DNA from: Rhodanobacter fulvus Jip2
GTDB taxonomy: Bacteria; Pseudomonadota; Gammaproteobacteria; Xanthomonadales; Rhodanobacteraceae
Length of the DNA: 64,000 bases
Direction of reading: 5' to 3'
Assembly: GCF_000264315.1 (NCBI RefSeq)
Contig: NZ_AJXU01000037.1
Span: 124,001-188,000 of the forward strand
Shown piece after piece: positions 9,749 to 17,535 of this stretch (its first letter is position 1; every line of letters starts with the position of its first letter). The notes under the pieces were generated by a model, which saw nothing but the letters and a program-made list of their open reading frames with translations, was not told the DNA's origin and made no database searches. A program made the position numbers and the translations under genes.

Positions 9749-10349
9749 GGTCGCGGTAGCGCCTTGCGACCAGCGGCTTGGCGATGCCGAAGATGGCAAA
9801 CAGGCATGGCATCACCCAGATCGCCACCGCATCGCCACGCACATGCCAGCCGATATCCGCCAGCGGCAGCAGGCCGAAGCTGAAAAAGCCGAAAGCCGTC
9901 GACATCGCGGCGATCGCGATGGCCTCCAGGTCGATGCGCCGCTCCAGTTCATCCTGGTCGCGCAACACGCGGACCATGGCGCGTATCAGCAGCACGATCG
10001 GCAACAGCGGGAGCACCGCCAGCGCCATTCGACCAACGACACTCTCCATGCGGGAGACCAGCGTGCCGGACACCATGATGAGCACCAGATAGCCCACCAT
10101 CGCCGGAAGAAACTCGCGCAGGTAGCGCCTGTGCACCGGGCGCAGCGCCTCCTCGCGGGCGAAGCGGGCGCACAACAGCCACGCCACCCCGGTGACGGCG
10201 GCGACGATACCCGCCGTCACCAGCCAGCCGCGATGGGTGAGCCCACCGACGAGCAGGCAGGGCAAGGCGCCAAGCACGGCCATGCCACCCATCGCGGTCA
10301 GGATGCGGCGGTTGGTGAGCTTCAGCGGCGATTTCGATGGTTCGGACAT
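9741..10349 (-). CDS. Integral membrane protein encoded with the XRE regulator
   Basis: About 202 residues with five or six hydrophobic segments (two near the N-terminus, two in the middle, two near the C-terminus) and an Arg/Glu-rich cytoplasmic linker (RDQDELERRIDLEA). No family function is recognised. The ATG at 10349 was chosen because GGAG stands about seven bases upstream; an in-frame ATG at 10385 is possible. Its last codons overlap the XRE start. Small membrane proteins paired with short XRE regulators often tune the regulator or share a signal; that role is inference. Confidence 0.75.
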   Translation of the reverse strand: MSEPSKSPLKLTNRRILTAMGGMAVLGALPCLLVGGLTHRGWLVTAGIVAAVTGVAWLLCARFAREEALRPVHRRYLREFLPAMVGYLVLIMVSGTLVSRMESVVGRMALAVLPLLPIVLLIRAMVRVLRDQDELERRIDLEAIAIAAMSTAFGFFSFGLLPLADIGWHVRGDAVAIWVMPCLFAIFGIAKPLVARRYRDHE

Positions 10350-10394
10350 GCGACGGCTCCGGTGGTCTTGCACGTTGGCGATCATGATCGGGTC

Positions 10395-11318
10395 TCAAAG
10401 CGACGTCAGGAAACCGTCCAGCGCGCGCTGGAATTTCTGCGGCTGGTCAAGCATCACGAAATGCCGCGAAGGCGAGATCGAGACCACGTTCGCCCGTGGC
10501 GCGCCGGCCAGCAGGCTTTCGTAGTACGCGGTCTTCTGCGCCTCGCTCATGGCCATCGGCGGCTGGCTGAAGTCGGGCGCGTTGTAAGGCGAGATCTCCA
10601 GGATCGGCACGTTCGCATTTTTCAGCCCCGGGCGGTAATCGGCGACCATGTCCTCGGCCATGTACTGCGCGCTGGCCTTGATGTCGCTGCGCGCATTCAT
10701 CGGCGCGTAGCGCGCCGCCAATTGCGGATCGATCACCCCGATCTTCTGCATGTAGCCCAGCGACTGCGCCGCAAACTGCTCGGGCGAGAGCGCGGCCATC
10801 TGCTGCTGTATCCGCGCCGCCATGGCCTTGCGCTGCTCCCCACCCATCCGCTCCATGCCGGGGAAGATCGGCAGCCCGTCGACCGCCACCACGCCGGAAA
10901 TCATTTGCGGATGCTCGCCGGCAAAACGCAACGCCAGCGTGCCGCCCAGGCTGTGGCCCACCAGTACCGGCTTGTCGATCTTCCGCTGCTCGATCAACTG
11001 CTTCAGCGACGTATCCGCCCGATCGAGCAGGTTGCCGCCGCCGGCCGGGGCCGGCATGCCATCGAACCCGGCCAGCGTCACCGCATACACCACGTGGTCC
11101 TTCTGCAACGCCCCGATCGTCTGCCCCCACACCCACGGCCCTCCCTCCAGCCCGGGAATCAGGATCACCGGCCGGCCATGGTCGCCATGACGCTCGACTT
11201 TCAGGGTGCCGACCGTGCCGGCGATCGCCGGCGGCCCGGCATACGTGGGGCCATGCCACAGCCATGCCGAGAATCCGAGCAACAGCGTGGCAATCATTCG
11301 GTAACCGATCTTGTTCAT
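10395..11318 (-). CDS. Secreted alpha/beta-fold hydrolase
   Basis: 307 residues with an N-terminal signal peptide (hydrophobic about 6-20, cleavage near AYA). The alpha/beta-hydrolase landmarks are ILIPGLEGGPWVWG (oxyanion), GHSLGGTLAL with the nucleophile Ser, and the C-terminal catalytic His in SRHFVML. The substrate is unknown. The ATG at 11318 is preceded by a strong GGAGG, which rules against the in-frame ATG at 11354. It is the first gene of the hydrolase / membrane protein / XRE operon, and both palindromic operators lie immediately upstream. Confidence 0.85.
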   Translation of the reverse strand: MNKIGYRMIATLLLGFSAWLWHGPTYAGPPAIAGTVGTLKVERHGDHGRPVILIPGLEGGPWVWGQTIGALQKDHVVYAVTLAGFDGMPAPAGGGNLLDRADTSLKQLIEQRKIDKPVLVGHSLGGTLALRFAGEHPQMISGVVAVDGLPIFPGMERMGGEQRKAMAARIQQQMAALSPEQFAAQSLGYMQKIGVIDPQLAARYAPMNARSDIKASAQYMAEDMVADYRPGLKNANVPILEISPYNAPDFSQPPMAMSEAQKTAYYESLLAGAPRANVVSISPSRHFVMLDQPQKFQRALDGFLTSL

Positions 11319-11335
11319 GGCGATGCCTCCATATA

Positions 11336-11353
11336 TGTCAAGTGAACTTGACA
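11336..11353. promoter_or_regulatory. Palindromic operator 1, TGTCAAGTGAACTTGACA
   Basis: Perfect 8-2-8 inverted repeat 18 bases upstream of the hydrolase ATG, just downstream of the presumed start of transcription. It shares 14 of 18 bases with operator 2. Its dyad form, its place at an operon that encodes an XRE repressor, and the duplicate site support autoregulation. The binding protein is inferred. Confidence 0.6.
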
Positions 11354-11379
11354 CGAGGTTAGAAGCATCGTTGGCGTCA

Positions 11380-11397
11380 TGTCAAGCAGACTTTACA
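11380..11397. promoter_or_regulatory. Palindromic operator 2 overlapping a -35 element
   Basis: TGTCAAGCAGACTTTACA is an imperfect copy of operator 1, centred 44 bases (about four helical turns) further upstream. Read on the minus strand it contains TTGACA, a consensus -35, followed 18 bases later by TAACCT as a weak -10. A protein bound at both sites would cover the promoter. Confidence 0.55.
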
Positions 11398-11480
11398 TGA
11401 CGCAACGGTGAGGCGCAGACCATCATTGCCTCATTGCCGGCACGGGCCGATTCCGGCGGGCCCGATGCGGACGCCGCCGC

Positions 11481-12227
11481 TCAGCGCGACGAGATGTATT
11501 TCTCGCGGCGGATCTGCGGCACCGGCAGGCCGAATTCCTTCAGCGCCGCGAAGGCCGCGTCGACCATGTTGGGATTGCCGCAGAGATAGGCGATGTCGCG
11601 CTCGGCGCTGGGGCCCAGTTCGGCCAGCACGTTCTGCACGTGGCCGCTGCGGTCGCTGGAACGCGGCACGGCCCGCGCCTCGCGGCTGAGGCAGCCGTGG
11701 AACAGGAAGCCCGGGTGCGTCTGCGCGAACGCCTCGAATTGCTCGCCGTAGAGCAGCTCCGCCTCGTTGCGCGCGCCGTACAGCAGCACCACTTCGCGAT
11801 CCCCGCGGGCCAGCAGCTGTTCGATCTGCGGCAGCATGGCGCGGTACGGCGTGACGCCGGTGCCGGTGGCCAGCAGCAGATAGCGCGGATGCGTGTCGGC
11901 AGCCTGCAGGCAGAAGCGGCCATACGGGCCGCTGGCGTCCACGATGCCGCCAATGGGCAACTCGCCCAGCAGCTTGGTGGCGGCGCCGCCTTCCACGTAG
12001 CTCACCGCGATCTCGATGCGCGGCACCGGCGAACTGCCGTCGCCCACGCTGGCCACCGAATAGCTGCGCTTGGTGGCCGTGCCGTCGTCGTAGTGGAAAT
12101 GGATCTGCAGGAACTGGCCGGGCGTGAACGCCAGCGGCTGCCCGTCGACCCGCTCGAACACCAGATGGCGTACGGCGGAGGCCAGCATGTGACTGTCGAC
12201 GAGGCGGAGCTGGAAGTGATCGGCCAT
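11481..12227 (-). CDS. fpr: Ferredoxin/flavodoxin-NADP+ reductase
   Basis: 248-residue FAD-dependent reductase moving electrons between NADPH and ferredoxin or flavodoxin. The FAD-binding motif is KRSYSVAS (variant of RxYS), the NADP region contains LLLATGTGVTPYRAML, and the C-terminal part has the CGNPNMVD motif common to Fpr proteins. The ATG at 12227 begins the conserved domain; an in-frame ATG at 12260 adds only 11 residues. It is divergent from the ABC exporter genes. The C-terminus ends in YISSR; whether it belongs to the short or long Fpr subclass is not clear. Confidence 0.9.
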   Translation of the reverse strand: MADHFQLRLVDSHMLASAVRHLVFERVDGQPLAFTPGQFLQIHFHYDDGTATKRSYSVASVGDGSSPVPRIEIAVSYVEGGAATKLLGELPIGGIVDASGPYGRFCLQAADTHPRYLLLATGTGVTPYRAMLPQIEQLLARGDREVVLLYGARNEAELLYGEQFEAFAQTHPGFLFHGCLSREARAVPRSSDRSGHVQNVLAELGPSAERDIAYLCGNPNMVDAAFAALKEFGLPVPQIRREKYISSR

Positions 12228-12285
12228 GGTGATTCCGGAAACGATGTGTGCTTCTGGCACGGCCAGACGGCAGGATGTAGCCCGC

Positions 12286-12291
12286 TATAAT
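12286..12291 (+). promoter_or_regulatory. Candidate -10 element TATAAT upstream of the ABC exporter
   Basis: A consensus TATAAT stands 28 bases before the ATG of the ATPase gene in otherwise GC-rich DNA. The -35 position shows only a weak match. It lies in the gap between the divergent fpr and ABC genes. Confidence 0.35.
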
Positions 12292-12318
12292 AAGCGGCTA
12301 GCCTTTTCGGTGCAGCCC

Positions 12319-13269
12319 ATGTCATTGCAGTCTCTTTCTTCCGCACCCGCGCTCGTGGTCGACAACCTGCGCAAGACCTATGGCAACGGCGTGGAAGCGC
12401 TGAAGGGCATCAGCCTCACGGTGCAACCGGGCGATTTCTTCGCCCTGCTCGGCCCCAACGGTGCCGGAAAATCCACCTTGATCGGCATTCTTTCCTCGCT
12501 GGTCAACTCCACCAGCGGCGACGCCAGGGTGTTCGGCGTGTCGGTCAACAGCGACCGCAGCGAGGCGATGCGGCTGATCGGGCTGGTGCCGCAGGAAATC
12601 AACTTCAACCAGTTCGAGAAGCCGTTCGACATCTGCGTCAACGAGGCCGGTTTCTACGGCATCCCGCGCAAGGAGGCCGCCCGTCGCGCGGAGAAATACC
12701 TGAAGGAACTGCGCCTGTGGGACAAGGCGCAGATGCAGGCGCGCACGCTGTCCGGCGGCATGAAGCGGCGGCTGATGATCGCCCGCGCGATGATGAACGA
12801 GCCGAAGCTGCTGATCCTGGACGAGCCCACCGCGGGCGTGGACATCGAGATCCGCCGCTCGATGTGGCAGTTCGTCAGCGCCATCAACGCGGCCGGCACC
12901 ACGGTGATCCTCACCACGCATTACCTGGAAGAGGCCGAGTCGCTGTGCCGCAACATCGCGATCATCGACCACGGCAGCATCATCGAGAACACCAGCATGA
13001 AGCGACTGCTGGCGACGCTGGACGTGGAGACGTTCGTGCTCGACGTGATCGCCATTCCCGACGAACTGCCGAACCTGCCCAACATCATCCTGCGCCGCCG
13101 CGACGAGCACACGCTGGAGGCCGAAATGGCCCGCTCGCACGACCTCAATTCGCTGTTCGCGCAGCTCTCCACGCACGGCATCATGGTGACCTCGATGCGC
13201 AACAAGACCAACCGGCTGGAGGAGCTGTTCGTGCGGCTGGTGGAAGGCGGCAGGGAGCAGGCGGCATGA
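12319..13269 (+). CDS. yadG: ABC transporter ATP-binding protein, YadG type
   Basis: 316-residue ATPase of the ABC-2/DrrA class. Walker A is LLGPNGAGKSTL, the signature is LSGGMKRRLMIARAM, Walker B is LLILDEPTAGVD, and the H-loop is TTHYLEEAE; a C-terminal extension of about 80 residues follows, as in YadG. The ATG at 12319 begins the recognisable domain; upstream in-frame codons lie in the intergenic region. With the permease after the repeat it forms an exporter of unknown substrate. A family A repeat separates the two genes, which is unusual within an operon. Confidence 0.88.
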   Translation: MSLQSLSSAPALVVDNLRKTYGNGVEALKGISLTVQPGDFFALLGPNGAGKSTLIGILSSLVNSTSGDARVFGVSVNSDRSEAMRLIGLVPQEINFNQFEKPFDICVNEAGFYGIPRKEAARRAEKYLKELRLWDKAQMQARTLSGGMKRRLMIARAMMNEPKLLILDEPTAGVDIEIRRSMWQFVSAINAAGTTVILTTHYLEEAESLCRNIAIIDHGSIIENTSMKRLLATLDVETFVLDVIAIPDELPNLPNIILRRRDEHTLEAEMARSHDLNSLFAQLSTHGIMVTSMRNKTNRLEELFVRLVEGGREQAA

Positions 13270-13282
13270 GCGCCGCGCACTG

Positions 13283-13410
13283 CTCCCTCTCCCCCAACGG
13301 CGTTGGGGGAGAGGGCTGGGATGAGGGGGCGCTCTGGCTTTCCGCCCCAACATCAAAAGCGCCCCCTCACCCCAACCCTCTCCCCCGGCTGTGCCGGGGG
13401 AGAGGGAGTG
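13283..13410. repeat. Family A inverted repeat inside the yadG-yadH operon
   Basis: Two hairpins, ccctctcccccaacg paired with cgttgggggagaggg (13285-13315) and CTCTCCCCCGGC..GCCGGGGGAGAG (about 13379-13406), flank a second inverted repeat, AGGGGGCGCT..AGCGCCCCCT. The whole fills the gap between co-directional ATPase and permease genes, so it may reduce permease expression relative to the ATPase. Confidence 0.75.
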
Positions 13411-13429
13411 ACCTCGCGGAGATCCACGC

Positions 13430-14209
13430 ATGAGCAACACCACCGCCAACCTGGTCGCCCTCAACACCCTGGTGCGCCGCGAGATCGTGCGCATCATGCG
13501 CATCTGGACGCAGACGCTGATTCCGCCGGCGATCACCATGACGCTGTACTTCGTGATCTTCGGCAAGCTGATCGGCAGCAAGATCGGCACGATCGAAGGC
13601 GGCTTCACCTACATGCAGTACATCGTGCCGGGACTGGTGATGATGAGCATCATCACCAACAGCTACGGCAACATCTCCAGCTCGTTCTTCGGCGCCAAGT
13701 TCAGCCGCGCGGTGGAGGAAATGCTGGTGTCGCCGATGCCGAACTGGGTGATCCTGCTGGGCTACGTCACCGGCGCGGTGGCGCGCGGGCTGGTGGTGGG
13801 CGTGCTGGTGCTGCTGATCGCGCTGTTCTTCACCGACCTGCACGTGATGCATCCGCTGATCACGTTCGCCTCGGTGCTGCTGGGCGCCACGATCTTCTCG
13901 CTGGCCGGTTTCGTCAACGCGGTGTACGCCAAGAAATTCGACGACATCGCGCTGGTGCCCACCTTCATCCTGACCCCGCTGACCTACCTGGGCGGCGTGT
14001 TCTACTCGGTCAACATGCTGGCCGAACCGTGGCAGGCGATCTCGCGCGCCAACCCGATCCTGTACATGGTCAACGCGTTCCGCTTTGGCGTGCTCGGCAT
14101 CAGCGACGTGCATCTGGGCGTGGCGTTCGCGGTGATGCTCGGGTTCGTGATCGGACTGTCGGCGCTGGCGCTGCAGTTGCTGAAGCGCGGCGTGGGGCTG
14201 AGGTCGTGA
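13430..14209 (+). CDS. yadH: ABC-2 type permease, YadH type
   Basis: 259-residue inner-membrane permease with about six hydrophobic segments and the ABC-2 signature GGVFYSVNMLAEPWQ near residue 185. Conserved N-terminal LVRREIVRIMRIW and the mid-region FSRAVEEMLVSPMPNW support the YadH/NodJ-like family. It works with the ATPase encoded upstream. The ATG at 13430 directly follows the repeat; no strong Shine-Dalgarno is visible other than GGAG about ten bases before. Substrate not known. Confidence 0.87.
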   Translation: MSNTTANLVALNTLVRREIVRIMRIWTQTLIPPAITMTLYFVIFGKLIGSKIGTIEGGFTYMQYIVPGLVMMSIITNSYGNISSSFFGAKFSRAVEEMLVSPMPNWVILLGYVTGAVARGLVVGVLVLLIALFFTDLHVMHPLITFASVLLGATIFSLAGFVNAVYAKKFDDIALVPTFILTPLTYLGGVFYSVNMLAEPWQAISRANPILYMVNAFRFGVLGISDVHLGVAFAVMLGFVIGLSALALQLLKRGVGLRS

Positions 14210-14213
14210 GAGG

Positions 14214-14306
14214 CGGGATTCGCGAGGCGGGATTCGGGATTCGCAAAAGCCGGGAGCTGGCGAGCGCGCGCCTTGCCGAATCCCGAATCCCGAATGCCGA
14301 ATCCCG
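14214..14306. repeat. Heptad inverted repeat (GGGATTC/GAATCCC family) before rluF
   Basis: Tandem GGGATTC units at about 14214-14242 are mirrored by CGAATCC units at 14276-14305 around a short spacer. It is the only one of six copies in the window that lies outside the type II secretion operon. It ends ten bases before the rluF ATG. Confidence 0.75.
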
Positions 14307-14316
14307 GCCCTGACCC

Positions 14317-15036
14317 ATGCGCGTCAACAAATACATCAGCGAAGCCGGCCTCTGTTCGCGCCGCGAAGCGGACGAGATGCTGCTGGCCGGTCGCGTCAGC
14401 ATCAACGGTGAAACGGTCACGACCGGCGCCAAGGCGCTGGACGGCGACGAGGTGCGCGTCGACGGCGAGATCGTCAAGGCACGCATTCTCGCCGCCACGC
14501 CGGCGGCGAAAAAGGCCATCTACATCGCGCTGAACAAGCCGGTCGGCATCACCTGCACCACCGATCAGGGCGTGGACGGCAACATCGTGGATTTCGTGGA
14601 CCACCCGCAGCGAATCTTTCCGATCGGCCGGCTGGACAAGGATTCCGAGGGGCTGATCCTGCTGACCAGCAACGGTGACATCGTCAACGAGATCCTGCGC
14701 TCGGAGAACAACCATGAGAAGGAATATCTGGTCGGCGTGAACAAGGCGGTCACCGACGAATTCCTGGCCGGTATGAGCAAGGGCGTGCGCATCCACAACC
14801 AGATGACGAATCCCTGCCGCGTGCGCCGCATCGCCAAATTCGGCTTCTCGATCGTGCTGACCCAGGGCCTGAACCGGCAGATCCGGCTGATGGCCGCCGC
14901 GTTCGGCTATCGCGTCACCCAGCTGCGCCGCGTGCGCATCGACAACGTGAAGCTGGCGCACCTGAAACCCGGCCAGTGGCGCAACCTCACCGAGGCGGAA
15001 CTGAAGGGGCTGCTGCCCGGGCGCACGCAATGGTGA
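14317..15036 (+). CDS. rluF: 23S rRNA pseudouridine synthase RluF
   Basis: 239 residues: an N-terminal S4 RNA-binding domain (about 1-60, RVNKYISEAGLCSRREAD) followed by an RsuA/RluF-type catalytic domain. The catalytic Asp lies in the motif IGRLDKDSEGLILLT and the C-terminal KxxRL-like region is RVRIDNVKLAHL. Known RluF isomerises U2604 (and U2605) of 23S rRNA. The short S4 domain and overall sequence favour RluF over RluB or RluE. It converges on tsaD across a repeat. Confidence 0.88.
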   Translation: MRVNKYISEAGLCSRREADEMLLAGRVSINGETVTTGAKALDGDEVRVDGEIVKARILAATPAAKKAIYIALNKPVGITCTTDQGVDGNIVDFVDHPQRIFPIGRLDKDSEGLILLTSNGDIVNEILRSENNHEKEYLVGVNKAVTDEFLAGMSKGVRIHNQMTNPCRVRRIAKFGFSIVLTQGLNRQIRLMAAAFGYRVTQLRRVRIDNVKLAHLKPGQWRNLTEAELKGLLPGRTQW

Positions 15037-15050
15037 TGCCGCGCCTCTCT

Positions 15051-15120
15051 GTGGGAGCGGCTTCAGCCGCGATGCTTTTCCGGTTGCCCGAAGAGCATCG
15101 CGGCTGAAGCCGCTCCTACA
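15051..15120. repeat. Inverted repeat, GCGGCTTCAGCCGC family (B), rluF/tsaD junction
   Basis: GGGAGCGGCTTCAGCCGC is mirrored by its complement about 50 bases on, forming a long hairpin with GATGC/GCATC inside. It lies between convergent genes, consistent with bidirectional termination. Four further copies occur at 17409, 21083, 40361 and 46873. Confidence 0.8.
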
Positions 15121-15127
15121 GGAGCCT

Positions 15128-16192
15128 TCAAGCCGCCGGCAGCGTCTGCAGATCCCAGCGCGGGCGCACCTGCACGGTTTCGTCCTGATGCTGGCCGCTG
15201 GCCAGGCGGATGGCGCCGGCCAGGGCGATCATGGCGCCGTTGTCGGTGCAGAAATCCAGCCGCGGGAAATACACCTGGAAGCCGTCCTTTTCGCCGGCCT
15301 TCGCCAACTCCGCGCGCAGGTGTCGGTTGGCGCCCACACCGCCGGCGATCACCAGCCGCTTGGCGCCGCAGGCTTCCAGCGCGCGGCGGCACTTGATGAT
15401 CAGCGTGTCGACGATCGCTTCCTGGAAGGCGCGGGCGATGTCGGCGCGGGTCTGCTCGCTCTGGTCCGATTTCTGCCAGGCCAGCAAAACCTGCGTCTTC
15501 AGGCCGGAGAAGCTGAAATCCAGCCCCGGTCGATCGGTCATCGGGCGGGAGAAACGGAACGCGCCGGCCGTGCCCTGCTCGGCCAGTCTCGCCAGCGCCG
15601 GACCGCCCGGATACGGCAGGCCCATCATCTTGGCGGTCTTGTCGAACGCCTCGCCCGCCGCGTCGTCCAGGGTGTCGCCCAGGATCGTGTACTGGCCGAT
15701 CGCCTTCACCTCCACCAGCATGGAATGGCCACCGGAAACCAGCAGCGCCACGAACGGCGGCTCCGGCGGGTTCTCCTCCAGCAACGGCGCCAGCAGGTGG
15801 CCTTCCATGTGGTGTACGCCGATCGCCGGTACGCCCAGCGCCCAGGCCAGCGCGCGGCCCGCCGAGGCGCCCACCAGCAGCGCGCCGACCAGGCCGGGGC
15901 CGGCGGTATACGCCACCCCGCCCAGGTCCTGCACGGTGAGGCCCGCCTGGGCCAGCGCCTCGCGGATCAGCGGCAGCAGCTTGCGCACATGGTCGCGGCT
16001 GGCCAGCTCCGGCACCACGCCGCCGTAATCGGCGTGCAGCTTGATCTGGCTGTACAGCGTGTGGGCCAGCAAGCCACGGCCCGGCGCGTCCGGCTCCCAG
16101 CGCAGCAGGGCCACGCCGGTCTCGTCGCAGGAGCTTTCGATGCCCAGGATTGGCCGGTTGTTAACCGGCTTTGAAAATTCTCTGATATCCAC
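15128..16192 (-). CDS. tsaD: TsaD, tRNA N6-threonylcarbamoyladenosine transferase subunit
   Basis: 354-residue ASKHA-fold subunit that, with TsaB and TsaE, transfers threonylcarbamoyl to A37 of ANN-decoding tRNAs. Metal ligands are visible in HHMEGHL and the nucleotide loop in VSGGHS; the N-terminus reads [15 protein letters not shown]. The likely start is GTG at 16192, giving about 12 residues before that motif; in-frame ATGs further upstream overlap rpsU and are unlikely. No Shine-Dalgarno precedes this GTG, and it falls within the divergent rpsU promoter, so a leaderless message is possible. Confidence 0.93.
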   Translation of the reverse strand: MDIREFSKPVNNRPILGIESSCDETGVALLRWEPDAPGRGLLAHTLYSQIKLHADYGGVVPELASRDHVRKLLPLIREALAQAGLTVQDLGGVAYTAGPGLVGALLVGASAGRALAWALGVPAIGVHHMEGHLLAPLLEENPPEPPFVALLVSGGHSMLVEVKAIGQYTILGDTLDDAAGEAFDKTAKMMGLPYPGGPALARLAEQGTAGAFRFSRPMTDRPGLDFSFSGLKTQVLLAWQKSDQSEQTRADIARAFQEAIVDTLIIKCRRALEACGAKRLVIAGGVGANRHLRAELAKAGEKDGFQVYFPRLDFCTDNGAMIALAGAIRLASGQHQDETVQVRPRWDLQTLPAA

Positions 16193-16200
16193 GGTATAAT
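16171..16200 (+). promoter_or_regulatory. Promoter of rpsU
   Basis: TTGAAA (16171-16176) and a consensus TATAAT (16195-16200) are separated by 18 bases, giving a leader of about 55 bases to the rpsU ATG. The promoter overlaps the first codons of divergent tsaD, so the two transcription units share very little space. Confidence 0.65.
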
Positions 16201-16222
16201 TCGCGGCTCGCTCTATCCAACA

Positions 16223-16238
16223 GTCCCGACAGCGGGAC
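16223..16238 (+). promoter_or_regulatory. Hairpin in the rpsU leader
   Basis: GTCCCG and CGGGAC pair perfectly around ACAG, 21 bases before the rpsU ATG. Ribosomal protein leaders often carry regulatory structures, but this one is short and its function is unknown. Confidence 0.3.
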
Positions 16239-16259
16239 AGATTACCACTCGGAGTTTCC

Positions 16260-16475
16260 ATGCCCAACGTAAAAGTTCGCGAGAACGAGCCGTTCGAGAT
16301 TGCACTGCGTCGTTTCAAGCGTACCTGCGAAAAGGCCGGCGTCCTGGCTGAAACGCGCAAGCGCGAGTTCTACGAAAAGCCCACCCAGGAGCGCAAGCGC
16401 AAGCGCGCTGCCGCCGTCAAGCGTCACCTGCGCCGCCTGTCGCGCGACGTGTCGCGCAAAGTCCGCCTGTACTGA
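16260..16475 (+). CDS. rpsU: 30S ribosomal protein S21
   Basis: 71-residue basic protein matching bacterial S21 end to end ([19 protein letters not shown] start, Lys/Arg-rich C-terminus). S21 sits on the 30S platform and assists initiation. GGAG precedes the ATG. The gene stands in the classic rpsU-yqeY-dnaG order, divergent from tsaD. Confidence 0.97.
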   Translation: MPNVKVRENEPFEIALRRFKRTCEKAGVLAETRKREFYEKPTQERKRKRAAAVKRHLRRLSRDVSRKVRLY

Positions 16476-16485
16476 TTCCTGTCTC

Positions 16486-16508
16486 GATCCACCGCCCGTC
16501 GGTGGATC
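16486..16508 (+). terminator. Perfect 9-bp hairpin after rpsU
   Basis: GATCCACCG (16486-16494) pairs with CGGTGGATC (16500-16508) around a five-base loop, 10 bases after the rpsU stop. There is no U-tract, so it may stabilise the rpsU 3' end or attenuate read-through rather than terminate fully. Confidence 0.4.
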
Positions 16509-16669
16509 CCGCACACAGGAAGCGCGGTCGGCGCCAGCTCCTTGACGGGAGCCGCTCGCAGCCACCGCAAGCACTCGGATGCGAATTGGCCGGTGTTGTC
16601 CTCGGGGCAACGCCGGCTTCGCCGTTTCCGTAAAATCGTTTTTTCTCCCTTTCCCACGAGGCTTTCGCC

Positions 16670-17116
16670 ATGACGCTCAAGCAGCAGCTTACCGACGACA
16701 TGAAAACCGCCATGCGCGGCGGCGACAAGCAACGGCTGGGCGTGATCCGGTTGATGCTGGCCGCGATCAAGCAGCGCGAGGTGGATGAGCGCGTGGAACA
16801 GACCGACGCCATGGTGCTGGCCACGCTGGAAAAGATGCTGAAGCAGCGTCGCGATTCGGTCAGCCAGTTCGACGCCGCCAACCGCGACGATCTGGCCGCC
16901 ATCGAGCGCGCCGAGATGGTGGTGATCGAGGCCTACCTGCCAGCCAAGCTGAACGAGGCGGAGATCGACGCACTGATCGAGGCCGCCATCGCCGAAACCG
17001 GCGCCAGCTCGCCGCGCGACATGGGCAAGGTGGTGGCGGCGGTGAAGGACAAGGCCGCCGGCCGCGCCGACATGGCCGTGGTGTCCGGCAAGATCAAGGC
17101 GCGACTGGCGCCCTGA
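16670..17116 (+). CDS. yqeY: GatB/YqeY domain protein
   Basis: 148-residue protein of the YqeY family, related to the tail domain of the amidotransferase subunit GatB, with the N-terminal LKQQLTDDMKTAMRGGDKQR and the C-terminal helical domain ending GKIKARL. It is thought to interact with tRNA, but no activity is proven. GAGG lies nine bases before the ATG. It is conserved between rpsU and dnaG in many proteobacteria. Confidence 0.92.
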   Translation: MTLKQQLTDDMKTAMRGGDKQRLGVIRLMLAAIKQREVDERVEQTDAMVLATLEKMLKQRRDSVSQFDAANRDDLAAIERAEMVVIEAYLPAKLNEAEIDALIEAAIAETGASSPRDMGKVVAAVKDKAAGRADMAVVSGKIKARLAP

Positions 17117-17221
17117 GCCCGCAGCGGCGCGCCGATGCGCCGCATTCACGCCGATCCCGCTAAAACATGGCGACACCTGCCGGCACACCGCCGCGCGGGA
17201 TCTCATGGGCGGGAGAAACGC

Positions 17222-17392
17222 ATGCTGAAGTGGGCCATCATTTTCGCCATCGTGTCGCTGATCACCGGCTGGCTGGGTTTTGGCGGCGTCTCCGGCGCCA
17301 CCGCCACGATCGCCAAGATCCTGTTCGCCTGTTTCGTGATCCTGTTCCTGCTGGCGATACTGGCGGTCATCGGCGTGTTCCACATCCTCTGA
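17222..17392 (+). CDS. DUF1328 small membrane protein
   Basis: 56 residues with two transmembrane segments: [19 protein letters not shown], a short Gly/Ala-rich turn, then [23 protein letters not shown]. This is the DUF1328/YtjA family of small inner-membrane proteins of unknown function. The ATG at 17222 follows GGGAG; the longer in-frame ATG at 17135 is not supported. It is inserted between yqeY and dnaG, and a family B repeat follows. Confidence 0.85.
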   Translation: MLKWAIIFAIVSLITGWLGFGGVSGATATIAKILFACFVILFLLAILAVIGVFHIL

Positions 17393-17408
17393 CCGCGCCA
17401 TCGCCCTT

Positions 17409-17488
17409 GTGTGGGAGCGACTTCAGTCGCGATGCTTCTGCTGTGGAGCCCCGGAACAAGAGCATCGCGACTGAAGTCGCTCCCACAA
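17409..17488. repeat. Family B inverted repeat between the DUF1328 gene and dnaG
   Basis: GGGAGCGACTTCAGTCGC and its complement form the arms. Unlike most family B copies here it lies between co-directional genes, so it could separate dnaG transcription from upstream genes. Confidence 0.8.
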
Positions 17489-17535
17489 GGGGGATCCGCG
17501 CTACGCCGGCGGCAACCGACTAAACTAGGCCGCTT

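Noticed and set aside
14214-14306. Heptad repeat before rluF as a riboswitch
   Set aside because: Its sequence is that of the six-copy repeat family and no known aptamer pattern is visible.
15128-16360. tsaD starting at upstream ATGs near 16261 or 16360
   Set aside because: This would overlap rpsU and its promoter and add up to 56 residues not present in TsaD proteins.
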